64,000 nt of DNA from CAYOWQ01 sp964407695 (GCA_964407695.1 CAYOWQ010000003.1:62001-126000), one strand, 5' to 3'. Shown: positions 44,384-53,624, counted from the first letter of the stretch. Numbers and translations: made by a program. The notes: generated by a model not told the origin, from the letters alone.

Positions 44384-45679
44384 ATGAGATGGCTATCGGC
44401 TGTCATTCTGGCAGGTTCGGCGGCGGTGTGGTCACTTGGTGGAGAACTCGATCGACCACTCAAGATTCGGTTCCGCCTCCAAGACAGCGTTGTGATTTCG
44501 GGGGAAATGACGTCCTGGGATGAAGAGGGCTTCGACGGCTCGTTCGGAAGGCGACTTTGGATCGATCTGCAGGCCGAGGATGTCTGGAAGATCCGGCGTG
44601 ACCTGATTGATCGCAAGGACGCTTCCGCATGGATATCGATCGGTCGGATTCTTCTTCAAACCAAAGGAGGGGATGACCTCGCAGAACGAGCATTCAAGCA
44701 AGCTCAGCAGATTTCGCCCGATGCCGCGGAGGCGATTGCCCAGGCGCGAGCTGATGCCGCCTCTGATATTCGAAAACGCCGCGATGCCGGCCGCACGGCA
44801 ACCGATTCCCGCCTCCGTTCAGGGTCACCGGAGGAGGAGGTCTGGCCAGGCGGGCCATGGCCAGTGCTCTCTCCTGAAGAGCAGATCAAGGCTAAGGCCT
44901 CGGTCAAATCGGATGTTGAATCGTGGCTGACCGCGCTTTCGTTGAATCCCGAACCCGTGGAGAGTGACTATTTTGTCATCTACAGCGAGCAGGACCGAGG
45001 CGATTCGGTCGCGCTGGGAACAAGACTCGATGCAGCTTACCGGAAGATTGTGACGCTGCTCGGAGCAGACCCTGAGAAGAATGTGTTCTGGGGTAAAGCC
45101 GCCGTGTTGGTCGTCAAGGATCCTGACAAATATCGCGTGCTCGAGGCCACTGCATTCAACCAGTTGGTGACCTCGGACACCATCGGTCTGGCCCAGTATG
45201 TCGGACCAAAGGTGTTCCTTTCCTTCCGGATCCATGATGACCCACTGGAATTCCAGGATGCATTGATTCGCGAACTCGCCCATGGCATCCTGCATCGCCA
45301 CATCTCCGCGGTCCGGCTTCCTCCGTGGGCCAACGAGGGTTTTGCAACATTCGCCGCCGCCACGTGCTCCAAGCACTCGCTCGTTGATGCCGATCGTCGA
45401 GCGCCGGCCCTGGCATACCTTCGCTCGCACCAGTCGCTGCCCCAGTTGCTCCAACGGGCCTACGACGACGAGAATTGGAAGGGTCCGGACGACTCGACCA
45501 TCAATGTGGGTTACCTCGTGGTCAACCTCATGATCCGTGAGCAGCCGATGCAATTCGGTTCCTGGGTGGCTGCGGTCAAGAACGGCAAGGACTGGCTCAA
45601 GGCCATCGAGGAGGATTTTCACACCAACGTCAATCAGTTTGTTGACGTTGTCCTTCGCCACTATCGGGTAAATGACTAA
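44384..45679 (+). CDS. Secreted degenerate gluzincin-like protein
   Basis: 431 aa from ATG at 44384, with a signal peptide (MRWLSAVILAGSAAVWSLGG). After an N-terminal TPR-like segment (AERAFKQAQQISPDAAEA) the C-terminal half resembles planctomycete DUF1570-type gluzincins. The zinc motif is broken: HExxH reads RELAH (R296-E297-x2-H300), where Arg replaces the first His; LPPWANEGFATFAA retains the third ligand Glu318. The change is one base (CGC for CAC). It may be a pseudoenzyme or contain a sequencing error. The gene sits after the clpC promoter region, divergent from it. Confidence 0.72.
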   Translation: MRWLSAVILAGSAAVWSLGGELDRPLKIRFRLQDSVVISGEMTSWDEEGFDGSFGRRLWIDLQAEDVWKIRRDLIDRKDASAWISIGRILLQTKGGDDLAERAFKQAQQISPDAAEAIAQARADAASDIRKRRDAGRTATDSRLRSGSPEEEVWPGGPWPVLSPEEQIKAKASVKSDVESWLTALSLNPEPVESDYFVIYSEQDRGDSVALGTRLDAAYRKIVTLLGADPEKNVFWGKAAVLVVKDPDKYRVLEATAFNQLVTSDTIGLAQYVGPKVFLSFRIHDDPLEFQDALIRELAHGILHRHISAVRLPPWANEGFATFAAATCSKHSLVDADRRAPALAYLRSHQSLPQLLQRAYDDENWKGPDDSTINVGYLVVNLMIREQPMQFGSWVAAVKNGKDWLKAIEEDFHTNVNQFVDVVLRHYRVND

Positions 45680-45732
45680 CCTATCGGCGTTGGATCGGTT
45701 CCCAGAGGCACCGATCGTCGTCGGTCAGATTC

Positions 45733-46587
45733 ATGTCCAGTCCATCAGACAGCTCCAGCCCCATAGGCCTCATCGCCGGTCAGGGAAAACTCCCGCTGCT
45801 CGTGGCGGAAGGAATGAAGGCGGCAGGGCGGCGAATCATCGGCGTCGGGTTGCGCGGGCAATTCAGTCCCGAGCTGCCGGCGAAATGCGATTGTTTCGCC
45901 GAAGCCGGCGTTGTGCAGCCCGGAAAGTGGATTCGCTTTCTCCATCGCCACCGCGCGGCGGAAGCCATCATGGTCGGCCGGGTCGCCAAGGCCAGAATGC
46001 ACGACCCCTGGAGACTCGTTCGACAGATCCCCGACTGGACGGCGATCATGTTGTGGTATCGTCGCCTGCGGCACGATCGGCGCAACGCGGTGCTCCTCGC
46101 GGCCGTCGCCGACGAACTGGCCCGTAACGGTATTCAATTGGTCGACTCCACACGATTCATTCCCGATCACATGGCTGGCCCCGGAGTGAACGGCGGGGTA
46201 TCGCCGTCTGCATCGGCTCAGGCCGACATCGAATTCGGGTGGCCCCTGATCCAGCGCATGGTCGAACTCCATATCGGCCAATCGATGGCGGTGCGCGAAG
46301 GTGACGTCATCGCGGTTGAGGCCGTCGAGGGCACCGATCTGATGATCGAGCGGGCCGGATCACTCTGCCGTGCCCGTGGCTGGTCGCTCCTGAAAACCTC
46401 CGCTCGACACCATGACCGGCGAGCGGATGTGCCCACGATCGGCGTGGAGACCATCGAACGCCTGGCGAAGGCGGGAGGGCGGGCGGTTGCCGTGGGCGTG
46501 AATCGGGTCATCCTGCTGGATCGGCCGGCCGTGATCGAAGCGGCGGATCGGCTGGGCATCGCGATTGTGGGCATGCCGGACGCCTGA
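45733..46587 (+). CDS. lpxI: UDP-2,3-diacylglucosamine diphosphatase LpxI
   Basis: 284 aa, usual for LpxI (DUF1009). It hydrolyses UDP-2,3-diacylglucosamine to lipid X in lipid A synthesis, replacing LpxH in many bacteria. Key features: the start IGLIAGQGKLPLLVAEG, the conserved GRVAKARMHDPWRLV and RDGIxLVDST-like segment ELARNGIQLVDSTRFIP, and the C-terminal catalytic segments VIAVEAVEGTDLMIERAG and RADVPTIGVETIE. Its presence argues for an outer membrane with lipid A. The GNAT gene begins at the next base after its stop. Confidence 0.93.
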   Translation: MSSPSDSSSPIGLIAGQGKLPLLVAEGMKAAGRRIIGVGLRGQFSPELPAKCDCFAEAGVVQPGKWIRFLHRHRAAEAIMVGRVAKARMHDPWRLVRQIPDWTAIMLWYRRLRHDRRNAVLLAAVADELARNGIQLVDSTRFIPDHMAGPGVNGGVSPSASAQADIEFGWPLIQRMVELHIGQSMAVREGDVIAVEAVEGTDLMIERAGSLCRARGWSLLKTSARHHDRRADVPTIGVETIERLAKAGGRAVAVGVNRVILLDRPAVIEAADRLGIAIVGMPDA

Positions 46588-47190
46588 ATGACGTCGCGCA
46601 GGAAGTCATCGCGTCCGGCGGCTCTCGATCGAACTCGAATCGGGCCTCGCGTTGAATTGCGGCATCCAGAATTGAAGGACGCTGAAGAGTTTCTGAAGTT
46701 GGTCCGAGCGAGCACACTGCTCCATCATCCTTGGGTCTATCCACCGTCGGATCGCCGCGAATTTTCAGGCTATGTGGATCGCGCAAACACGGATCGGCAC
46801 CAGTGCTTCGTCGTGACTCGGCGATCGGACGCCGCGATTCTTGGCGTCGTGAATCTGAACGAGATCGTGAGAAGCGCGCTGCAGGGGGCCTACCTTGGAT
46901 ACTGGATCGGTGTGCCTCATCTGGGATTTGGATACATGACGGAGGCGATTCGCCTCGTGGTGAGGCACGCGTTCACGGTCCTTGCGCTCCACCGGATCGA
47001 GGCCAACATTCAACCCGGCAATCTGCCATCAATTGCCCTTGCTCGTCGTTGCGGATTCTCATTGGAGGGGTATTCGCCGCGATACCTCCGAATCAACGGG
47101 CGATGGCGAGACCATCAGCGATGGGCGATTCACCTTGAGCGGTGGAAGAAGTTGCCCGCCAATGAACGAATTCTTCGTGCATCCTCCTGA
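46588..47190 (+). CDS. GNAT family N-acetyltransferase (RimJ/RimL-like)
   Basis: 200 aa. The GNAT fold: N-terminal VELRHPELKDAEEFLKLVR, acceptor strand with ILGVVNLNEIVRSALQGAYL, and the CoA-binding loop HLGFGYMTEAIRLVVRHAFT followed by HRIEANIQPGNLPSIALAR and GFSLEGYSPRYLRINGRWR. This is the Rim-type acetyltransferase acting on N-terminal amino groups or small molecules; the substrate is unknown. The stop of lpxI and this ATG are adjacent (TGAATG), so translation is coupled. The N-terminus is basic. Confidence 0.92.
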   Translation: MTSRRKSSRPAALDRTRIGPRVELRHPELKDAEEFLKLVRASTLLHHPWVYPPSDRREFSGYVDRANTDRHQCFVVTRRSDAAILGVVNLNEIVRSALQGAYLGYWIGVPHLGFGYMTEAIRLVVRHAFTVLALHRIEANIQPGNLPSIALARRCGFSLEGYSPRYLRINGRWRDHQRWAIHLERWKKLPANERILRASS

Positions 47191-47265
47191 AGTTGCTTAT
47201 CGAGCCTGCCGATAGCAACCCTACGAACGTTACAGATCGACCGCCCCAAGCCTGAGGAGGATGCG

Positions 47266-47598
47266 ATGAGCTTCAATCTGATCGACGACGACAGCGTGCT
47301 TCCGCCCGTGAATGTTCATGCGACCGTAGGCCCCGATCGATTCATCGAGGTCCGGTGGGATGGAACGTTGCGACATGGCACGCTCTATTCGGTGCGCCGA
47401 TCGCTTGCCAGTCAGCCCGAAATTTCGGTGCTCGTCGGGCTGGTGGCCGACACCCGATTCAAGGATGTGAGCCTTCCCGGTGGTGTCACTGGCGTGACCT
47501 ATGTCATTCAGGCCCATCGGGATGAGGTCGAGAGCGAGCCCGCTCCACCGCTGATTGTTCGGCTCAACAGCACCCCACAGCGCTCGATTGCTGCCTGA
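47266..47598 (+). CDS. Small beta-rich protein (fibronectin III-like)
   Basis: 110 aa. A GAGGAGG sequence lies five to eleven bases before ATG 47266. The sequence alternates polar and hydrophobic residues (FIEVRWDGTLRHGTLYSVRR; GVTYVIQAHRDEVESEPAPP) as in a single fibronectin type III-like beta-sandwich. There is no signal peptide, so it may be cytoplasmic. No catalytic motif is seen; function unknown. Confidence 0.72.
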   Translation: MSFNLIDDDSVLPPVNVHATVGPDRFIEVRWDGTLRHGTLYSVRRSLASQPEISVLVGLVADTRFKDVSLPGGVTGVTYVIQAHRDEVESEPAPPLIVRLNSTPQRSIAA

Positions 47599-47658
47599 TG
47601 ACAGACTGAACCATTGGCCCTGACTTGCCGCGAGCGACCAAGACGCGATGATGGTGCC

Positions 47659-48801
47659 ATGTGGCGATTGCTTCTCGCGTTCGTAACGGCGGCGGTGCTG
47701 GGCGGTGCATTGGCCCGGCCGGATACATCAGATCCTGAGTTGCTCCACGTGCTTTCGGCGGTGCGAGACCGAAACGGCCTTCCCGCGATGTTCAGCGCTG
47801 TGGTCATGCCCGACGGGGCGATTCGCACCGCGGCTGTCGGGGTCCGCCGCGTGAACTCCCCGGAGGTGGTTACCCCAGCCGACCTCGTCCATCTTGGATC
47901 ATGCACCAAGGCCATGACTGCGACGCTCGCCGCACGCCTTGTTGAACAGGGCAAGATTCGCTGGACGACGACTCTTGGCGAGGTCTTCACCGACTTGGCG
48001 CCGCGCATGAATCCGGATTGGCGAGGCGTCACGTTGCGTGAAATTCTGGCTCATCGCGGCGGGGCTCCAGCCGAAATGGACACGGAAAATCTTTGGCGGA
48101 CACTCTGGGACTTCAAGGGTTCACCGCGTGATGCGCGTCGGCTGATCGTCGCCACCCTCACGAGGTACCCGCCGACCGTGAAGCCGGGGCGTGAGTTCCT
48201 GTATTCCAACGCCGGTTATGCCATGGCGGGGGCCATGCTCGAAACCAAAGCCGGTGTCGACTGGGAAACGCTGATGCGCCGAGAGGTCTTTGGTCCATTG
48301 CGAATGCCGTCCGCTGGCTTCGGCGCGCCGGGATCTTCAACAGCCAACAACCAGCCCCGGGGCCACACAAAGACCATGAACCCGGTTGAACCGGGTCCCG
48401 CGGCCGACAATCCGCCCGCCATCGGGCCGGCCGGAACCGTGCATTGCTCGATCGCGGACTGGGCCAGATTCGTGGAAACGCATCTCCAAGGTAGATCAGC
48501 GCCTGCGGGGTATCTCCGTCCCTCGACGTTCGACCTGCTTCATGCGCCGTTTGACAGCGCACCCGAGGGCTATGCGCTCGGCTGGGGCGTTGCCCGACGT
48601 TCCTGGGCCGGTGATTCCCAAGTGGCTCTCACCCACAGTGGCAGCAACACCATGTGGTATTCAGTGACATGGCTCTCCCTGGAAAAGAAGTTTGCCGTGC
48701 TGGTCGTCACCAACTGTGGCAATGACGCCGCTGCGCGGGCCTGCGATGAGGCAGCGGCCGCATTGATCGCAACAATTGATCGGCCGCCGGCAGGTCATTG
48801 A
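47659..48801 (+). CDS. Serine hydrolase (beta-lactamase/PBP4-type)
   Basis: 380 aa from ATG at 47659, which starts a signal peptide (MWRLLLAFVTAAVLGGALA); the 15 upstream residues of the open frame are an unlikely extension. The nucleophile is in HLGSCTKAMTA (SxxK), the second motif is YSNAGYAMAG (YxN), and LTHSGSNTMWYS is the HxG triad. The family contains class C beta-lactamases, esterases and D-aminopeptidases; the physiological substrate cannot be deduced. It is likely periplasmic. Confidence 0.9.
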   Translation: MWRLLLAFVTAAVLGGALARPDTSDPELLHVLSAVRDRNGLPAMFSAVVMPDGAIRTAAVGVRRVNSPEVVTPADLVHLGSCTKAMTATLAARLVEQGKIRWTTTLGEVFTDLAPRMNPDWRGVTLREILAHRGGAPAEMDTENLWRTLWDFKGSPRDARRLIVATLTRYPPTVKPGREFLYSNAGYAMAGAMLETKAGVDWETLMRREVFGPLRMPSAGFGAPGSSTANNQPRGHTKTMNPVEPGPAADNPPAIGPAGTVHCSIADWARFVETHLQGRSAPAGYLRPSTFDLLHAPFDSAPEGYALGWGVARRSWAGDSQVALTHSGSNTMWYSVTWLSLEKKFAVLVVTNCGNDAAARACDEAAAALIATIDRPPAGH

Positions 48802-48913
48802 ATCCGGATCTGAATGGGGCCGAAGCACTTTCCGGGATTTCCAAATTCGGAATGCGGTGTCAGACTGCGCCAAGCGCAGGCTATTGGACTCCATGACCTC
48901 AAAGGAGTCCATC

Positions 48914-50968
48914 ATGCACATCGATGTCAGATTCATTCTCTCGTCCGCCACCGCGGCCACGCTTTCGTTCTCGCTGTTCGCGGCTACGCCTGCCGAGCAA
49001 TACGTCGCCAAGCCCGACACCTGGACGACGTGGCTCATCGACAACTCGTCCGCCGGAATCAAGGATGCCGACTTTGCAGGCTGGTGGAAGACTGCGGCAG
49101 CATCCCTTTCCCCGGATGGACAGGTCGACCCCAAGAAGCCGCCATTCCGAGTGATCTACAACTTCTCGCAGTGCTTTGGCGGCGGGTTCATCACCGCCGT
49201 TGACAAGAGCAAGGGAGGCTTTCCTTTCAACGCCCACTCCGCCAGTCGATACGATCGGCCCGCCTACTACCGAAATCTTACGGATGAGGGTGATTCCACG
49301 ACGTTCCTGCCGTATTGGGGGAATGCCTGGATCAGCTACGCGGCCGACAAAGCGCTGACCGCCAAGCAGATCACCGCCAAGGCATGGGACGGGGAATCCA
49401 ATGGCGACGAGACCCACAAGGATGTTGTCATCAATCCGATGGCGCAACTCACACTTGCACAGTACCTCGACTCCGGCGCATCGATGCAGATCGATTCCAC
49501 ATCAACTCGCAAGCTCGCGATCATCTTTGTCGGCCTTCCCCATGCAAATCAGGACGGCAATGAAGTCACGGCGCTCTACAACCGTCTCACCGGGACCTAC
49601 AACTTCAAGCCTGCCGACATCATGATTCTCTACGGGAATGGTATTGCACCCCTCGGCGCCCCGTGGACCGCCGGCAACTTCGCCACTTCCATGAACCTCG
49701 AGAACACCATCAAGACCTGGATGGTGGGGCGGATCAAAGCCATGAATGCGCGAGGTCAGAGTGGTATGCCGCCGGTGCAGGTGTTGTTCTGGGCCGGCGA
49801 TCATGGCAACGCCGACTTCCCCATGTTGCTTTCTGTTGGTTCAAAGACCATTGCCGTCAAGGACTCGGGTGTCGATAAGGTCAACAAGGATCCGAAGCGC
49901 AAACCCGCCGCCGCCTGGATGTTCGAGGGCGGCAGTCTCAAGACCGTCGACGTCTGGCGCAATTCTGTCAATGCCACCGGTGACATCGATGCGTTTGCTT
50001 TCGACTTCGATCTCAATATCAAGGACCTCAATCCTCAACAGACTTACCTTCCACCGCTTTCCGTGGTCTTCTCTGTCGATCTTGAGTCGAGAGGTGCGGT
50101 TGGCAGCGACGTTCGCGGGGAGATCGATCGCAAGCGGGCCGCGGCCACCGATGTCTTTGTGGCGACCGCGAATTCAAATCGTCAGATGATGGACGGCGGT
50201 CGTCAGCTCGCGCTGCTTGAAGTGGCTCCGAAGGGTAAGCCCGCTCCCAAGGACGACCTTAACGCCCTGTCGAGTCACAGTTGGAAAGAAGTCTTCCCCG
50301 ACGAAACGCCGGATCGCCCGCTCTTCATTTCCCTGGCTGGCAGCGGCAAGGTCTGGGTGATCGACCCGAATCCCATGCAACCTTTTCCGTATGAATACGT
50401 CAACTGGGGTGCCCTGCTCCTGCCCGAGCCTGTCGAGGTGGATGCCCTCGCCCTTCTCGACGATGGCAAGCGCTACGTCATCGACCCCATCACCCAGATG
50501 GAACGCGAAGACCCCAATGGGCGCCTTCGATTCACTCCCGGCGACGACCGCATGCTCCTTTCGGTCGGCCGCACAGAAGTGATGGCCCCCTGGAAAGACC
50601 ACAAGCCCTGTGATGTCCTCTCCCTCGACAACGGGCCACTCCCCGGTACCGCCGCGGTCTCGATCTATCGCAGTTGTGAATCTATCGGGCTGGACCCCAA
50701 GGTCGACAACCTTGACGCCTTGGATGTGCTTGAAGGTCAGATCACTCCTCCGCCCTGCACGATGCTGCCCGGTGATCCTTCGGTTCCATCCATGCCGAAG
50801 GCGGCGGACTTGACGGGCGACGGCTTGGTGAACAGTGCTGATCTCGGCCTGCTCCTCGCCGCATGGGGCCCGTGTTTGAGCTTCTGTGGATGTTCGCCCG
50901 ACATGAACTCGGACGGCACGGTCGACGGCGCGGATCTCGGCCTCCTCCTCGCCGCATGGACCGGTTGA
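48914..50968 (+). CDS. Large secreted dockerin protein with caspase/legumain-like motifs
   Basis: 684 aa from ATG at 48914, chosen because AAAGGAG lies seven bases before it. Signal peptide: MHIDVRFILSSATAATLSFS. Residues about 79-91 carry VIYNFSQCFGGGF, a hydrophobic strand ending in Cys87, like the catalytic Cys block of clan CD peptidases. Residues about 165-210 (KLAIIFVGLPHANQDGNEV) look like the first strand and helix of that fold, and VLFWAGDHGNADF supplies a His-Gly block (H297). In known members His precedes Cys, so the order here is reversed. Two dockerin-like calcium repeats end the protein (GDGLVNSADLGLLLAAWGP and DGTVDGADLGLLLAAW). Confidence 0.75.
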   Translation: MHIDVRFILSSATAATLSFSLFAATPAEQYVAKPDTWTTWLIDNSSAGIKDADFAGWWKTAAASLSPDGQVDPKKPPFRVIYNFSQCFGGGFITAVDKSKGGFPFNAHSASRYDRPAYYRNLTDEGDSTTFLPYWGNAWISYAADKALTAKQITAKAWDGESNGDETHKDVVINPMAQLTLAQYLDSGASMQIDSTSTRKLAIIFVGLPHANQDGNEVTALYNRLTGTYNFKPADIMILYGNGIAPLGAPWTAGNFATSMNLENTIKTWMVGRIKAMNARGQSGMPPVQVLFWAGDHGNADFPMLLSVGSKTIAVKDSGVDKVNKDPKRKPAAAWMFEGGSLKTVDVWRNSVNATGDIDAFAFDFDLNIKDLNPQQTYLPPLSVVFSVDLESRGAVGSDVRGEIDRKRAAATDVFVATANSNRQMMDGGRQLALLEVAPKGKPAPKDDLNALSSHSWKEVFPDETPDRPLFISLAGSGKVWVIDPNPMQPFPYEYVNWGALLLPEPVEVDALALLDDGKRYVIDPITQMEREDPNGRLRFTPGDDRMLLSVGRTEVMAPWKDHKPCDVLSLDNGPLPGTAAVSIYRSCESIGLDPKVDNLDALDVLEGQITPPPCTMLPGDPSVPSMPKAADLTGDGLVNSADLGLLLAAWGPCLSFCGCSPDMNSDGTVDGADLGLLLAAWTG

Positions 50969-51000
50969 ACCCCGCGAGACGTCCTGTTTCTCTCCGCGGC

Positions 51001-51026
51001 CAACCCCCGCCTTCGTGCGGGGGTTG
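51001..51026. terminator. Strong hairpin between convergently read units
   Basis: CAACCCCCGC (51001-51010) pairs perfectly with GCGGGGGTTG (51017-51026) around a CTTCGT loop, 33 bases after the dockerin gene stop. There is no T-run, so it may be a transcription attenuator or mRNA 3' stabiliser and is only a probable terminator. Confidence 0.55.
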
Positions 51027-51076
51027 TCTGCGCGCTGCGCGAGCCGGAAAACGCGTATGCTTGGCTCCCAACCGGC

Positions 51077-51889
51077 ATGATCGATACGCATTGCCATCTG
51101 ACATTCCCGCAGTATCAGGGCCGAGTGCCGGTGATTCTTGCCGACGCGCGCGCGGAAGGTGTCCGTGGGGCCATCACCGTCTCCACCACGACCCGGGACG
51201 CCGTCAGCGCGCTTGAATTGGCCCGCTGCCACGAAGGGCTGTGGTGTACGGCTGGTGTGCATCCATTGCATTCCGATGAGCCGGCGGATTGGGATGTCCT
51301 GGCCCGCTGCGGCCGGGATCCCAAGTGTGTCGCGTGGGGCGAGCTCGGCCTCGACAATCACTATGAAAATCCGCCGCGGGACATTCAGCGATCCGTGCTC
51401 ATGAATCAGCTCGATTGCCTTCAGCGATGCTCGACGGAAGGATTGAACAAGCCCATCGTCATTCATTGTCGTGATGCCTTCGACGATCTACTCGCAATAC
51501 TGAAAGATGCGCCATTCGACCGGGATCGGTATGTCTTCCACTGTTTTACCGGGACCGCCGCCGAGGCGAGAAAGGTGCTTGATTTCGGGGCCTGGATTTC
51601 CTTTACGGGCGTGGTGACATTCAAGAACGCCCGGGAGGTTGCAGAGGCAGCCCGTGTGGTTCCCGCTGACCGAATCATGGTCGAGACCGATTCGCCGTTT
51701 CTTTCTCCCGAACCTGTTCGCACCGCCCGACCCAACCTGCCGAGGTATGTGGTGCATGTGGCAGGGTTTCTGGCGGATCTCCGAGGGGTAAATCCGATCG
51801 AGTTTGAACACACACTTGACGACAATACCGAGCGATTCTTCGGTATCCGCCTGCCCGCTTCAATCCCCAATCGAGTTGCAGCGCCATGA
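51077..51889 (+). CDS. tatD: TatD family metal-dependent hydrolase
   Basis: 270 aa, normal for the TatD/YcfH amidohydrolase family (3'-5' DNase and related activities). The metal motif DTHCHL is at the start, followed by AWGELGLDNHYEN, VIHCRDAFDDLL, YVFHCFTGTAAEAR and ETDSPFLSPEPVR with the family His and Asp ligands. It overlaps the tatC start by 4 bases. In E. coli TatD is encoded behind tatABC; here the order is tatD-tatC-tadA. Confidence 0.94.
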   Translation: MIDTHCHLTFPQYQGRVPVILADARAEGVRGAITVSTTTRDAVSALELARCHEGLWCTAGVHPLHSDEPADWDVLARCGRDPKCVAWGELGLDNHYENPPRDIQRSVLMNQLDCLQRCSTEGLNKPIVIHCRDAFDDLLAILKDAPFDRDRYVFHCFTGTAAEARKVLDFGAWISFTGVVTFKNAREVAEAARVVPADRIMVETDSPFLSPEPVRTARPNLPRYVVHVAGFLADLRGVNPIEFEHTLDDNTERFFGIRLPASIPNRVAAP

Positions 51890-53022
51890 TTCCTCTCGAC
51901 CAGGTGTTCTCAGAAGACAGCGCAGTCATGTCGTTTGGCGAGCATCTCGACGAACTTCGCAAGCGGCTGATCTATGCCTTGGTTGTGCCGGTCATTCTGG
52001 CAATCGTGGCCTTTGCAATCTCCGGTTGGCTCGTCGAAATCATTCGAATGCCGGCGGATCGCGCCCTTCTCGCCAACGGCCTGCCGGCGCAGATGCAGGC
52101 GCTCGACCCGGCGGAGCTCATTCTCACGCAGATCAAGCTTGCGATTGTCGCAGCCGTTGTGCTCTCAGCGCCGTGGATTCTCTGGCAGGCGTGGAAGTTC
52201 ATTCAGCCCGGCCTGCATGCCCACGAGCGTCGCTTTGTGTACTTCCTCATTCCAGGCAGCGCGATCCTGACCGTTTCGGGGCTGGCGCTCCTGTACTGGG
52301 TCCTTCTGCCGCTCATGCTGGAAGTTCTTGTCGGCATGGGAGTCAGCCATGAGATTCTGATCCAGCCGCCCGTCGCTCAGACGAATGTGCAAGCGGATGC
52401 AACGCCGCCCCTCGTCATTGGCGTTCTGGAGAAGCATCCGGAACGACCGGCTCCGGGCCAGATCTGGCTCAAGATGCCCGAGCAGTTGCTCTGTGTGGCG
52501 CCTCCACCGTCGGCCGACGGCGTGGTGCACGTGCTCAATGTGCCGCTCTATCGGGGATCCTCGTTCGTCCCGGTCTATCGGGTCCGGGAATACGTTGATT
52601 TCGTTCTTCTGTTGGCCCTTGGGGTCGCAATTGCGTTTCAGACACCCTTGGTGATCGTTCTGATGGGTTGGCTTGGGATTATTGAGCCCAAGGACCTGGT
52701 GAAGTACCGAAGGCATGCCCTTTTCGCCTGTGCCTTCGCCGCGGCAGTGATCACGCCGTCCGGTGACATGTTCTCCCTTCTCGTGCTCATGGCACCGCTT
52801 TACGGCCTGTTCGAGCTTGGAATCCTGTTGCTTCACCTTGTTCCGGCGGAGAGGGTGGCCTCAGGTAACTTCTTCCCACGCTGGAAGTTGAAATCGTCCC
52901 ATAAGAGGCAGAATCCGCCCGCACGAGGTGATTCACCCGCACAGGCCGCAGGCTCTGTCAGCCGAGAACCACCATCGCTTCGCGCCCGCCAGACAGACGC
53001 CGATGAAGAGGCCGACCCATGA
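51886..53022 (+). CDS. tatC: Sec-independent protein translocase TatC
   Basis: 378 aa; usual TatC is about 250. The export substrate receptor of the twin-arginine pathway. The N-terminal signature FGEHLDELRKRLI (residues 17-29) is the signal-peptide binding part, and PWILWQAWKFIQPGLHAHERR (broken across 96-116) matches the first periplasmic loop. A large extra loop (about residues 155-232, PPVAQTNVQADATPP to RGSSFVPVYR) is inserted between the third and fourth membrane segments. TatA/B are not in the window. The gene overlaps tatD and tadA by 4 bases each. Confidence 0.93.
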   Translation: MIPLDQVFSEDSAVMSFGEHLDELRKRLIYALVVPVILAIVAFAISGWLVEIIRMPADRALLANGLPAQMQALDPAELILTQIKLAIVAAVVLSAPWILWQAWKFIQPGLHAHERRFVYFLIPGSAILTVSGLALLYWVLLPLMLEVLVGMGVSHEILIQPPVAQTNVQADATPPLVIGVLEKHPERPAPGQIWLKMPEQLLCVAPPPSADGVVHVLNVPLYRGSSFVPVYRVREYVDFVLLLALGVAIAFQTPLVIVLMGWLGIIEPKDLVKYRRHALFACAFAAAVITPSGDMFSLLVLMAPLYGLFELGILLLHLVPAERVASGNFFPRWKLKSSHKRQNPPARGDSPAQAAGSVSREPPSLRARQTDADEEADP

Positions 53023-53624
53023 CGCGGCGGAGTTGCCAAGTCTTGGGGTTGACTGGAAGCGTCTTTCGAAGGCGCCGCCGGCTCAGAAGACTCCTGATTC
53101 GTATGGCCAACTTGAAACTCGCCAACACCAGACTGCCGCACGGATGCGATGAGATCGACATCGCCATGATGGCTCGCGCCATTGACCTCGCCGGCCGGGC
53201 GGCCGCCGCCGACGAAGTTCCGGTCGGCGCTGTCCTGTATCGCGGCCGTGAGATCATCGCCGAGGCCTATAACAATCGCGAGAAGTCGAAGAATCCGGCA
53301 GGCCACGCTGAGATGCTGGCTTTGATTGCTGCCGGCAGCAAGCTTGGGACCTGGCGGATGAACGAATGCACCCTGGCAGTCACCCTCGAACCCTGCCCCA
53401 TGTGTGCGGGTGCGCTGGTGAATGCCCGCCTTGGGCGGTTGATCTACGGAGCTTCAGACCCCAAGGCCGGTGCGTGCCACACGCTGTACAACATTACGTC
53501 TGATAAGCGACTCAACCACACGGTCAAGGTTGTACAGGGGGTGCTCGGGGATCAGTGCAGCCGACTCCTGACCGATTTCTTCAAACGTCGGCGGGCCGAG
53601 AACCAGCGTAGAAAGACAGGTTGA
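53019..53624 (+). CDS. tadA: tRNA-specific adenosine deaminase
   Basis: 201 aa from ATG at 53019 (ATGA overlap with tatC); a second start at 53103 (MANLKLANTRL) would give about 173 aa and is nearer the usual size (about 160). The enzyme deaminates A34 to inosine in tRNA-Arg. Zinc ligands and catalytic Glu: NPAGHAEMLALIAAG (HAE) and LEPCPMCAGALVNA (PCPMC), followed by GRLIYGASDPKAGACH. The extra N-terminal 28 residues are basic (RRRRRLRRLL) and may be a leftover of the overlap. Confidence 0.95.
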   Translation: MTRRSCQVLGLTGSVFRRRRRLRRLLIRMANLKLANTRLPHGCDEIDIAMMARAIDLAGRAAAADEVPVGAVLYRGREIIAEAYNNREKSKNPAGHAEMLALIAAGSKLGTWRMNECTLAVTLEPCPMCAGALVNARLGRLIYGASDPKAGACHTLYNITSDKRLNHTVKVVQGVLGDQCSRLLTDFFKRRRAENQRRKTG

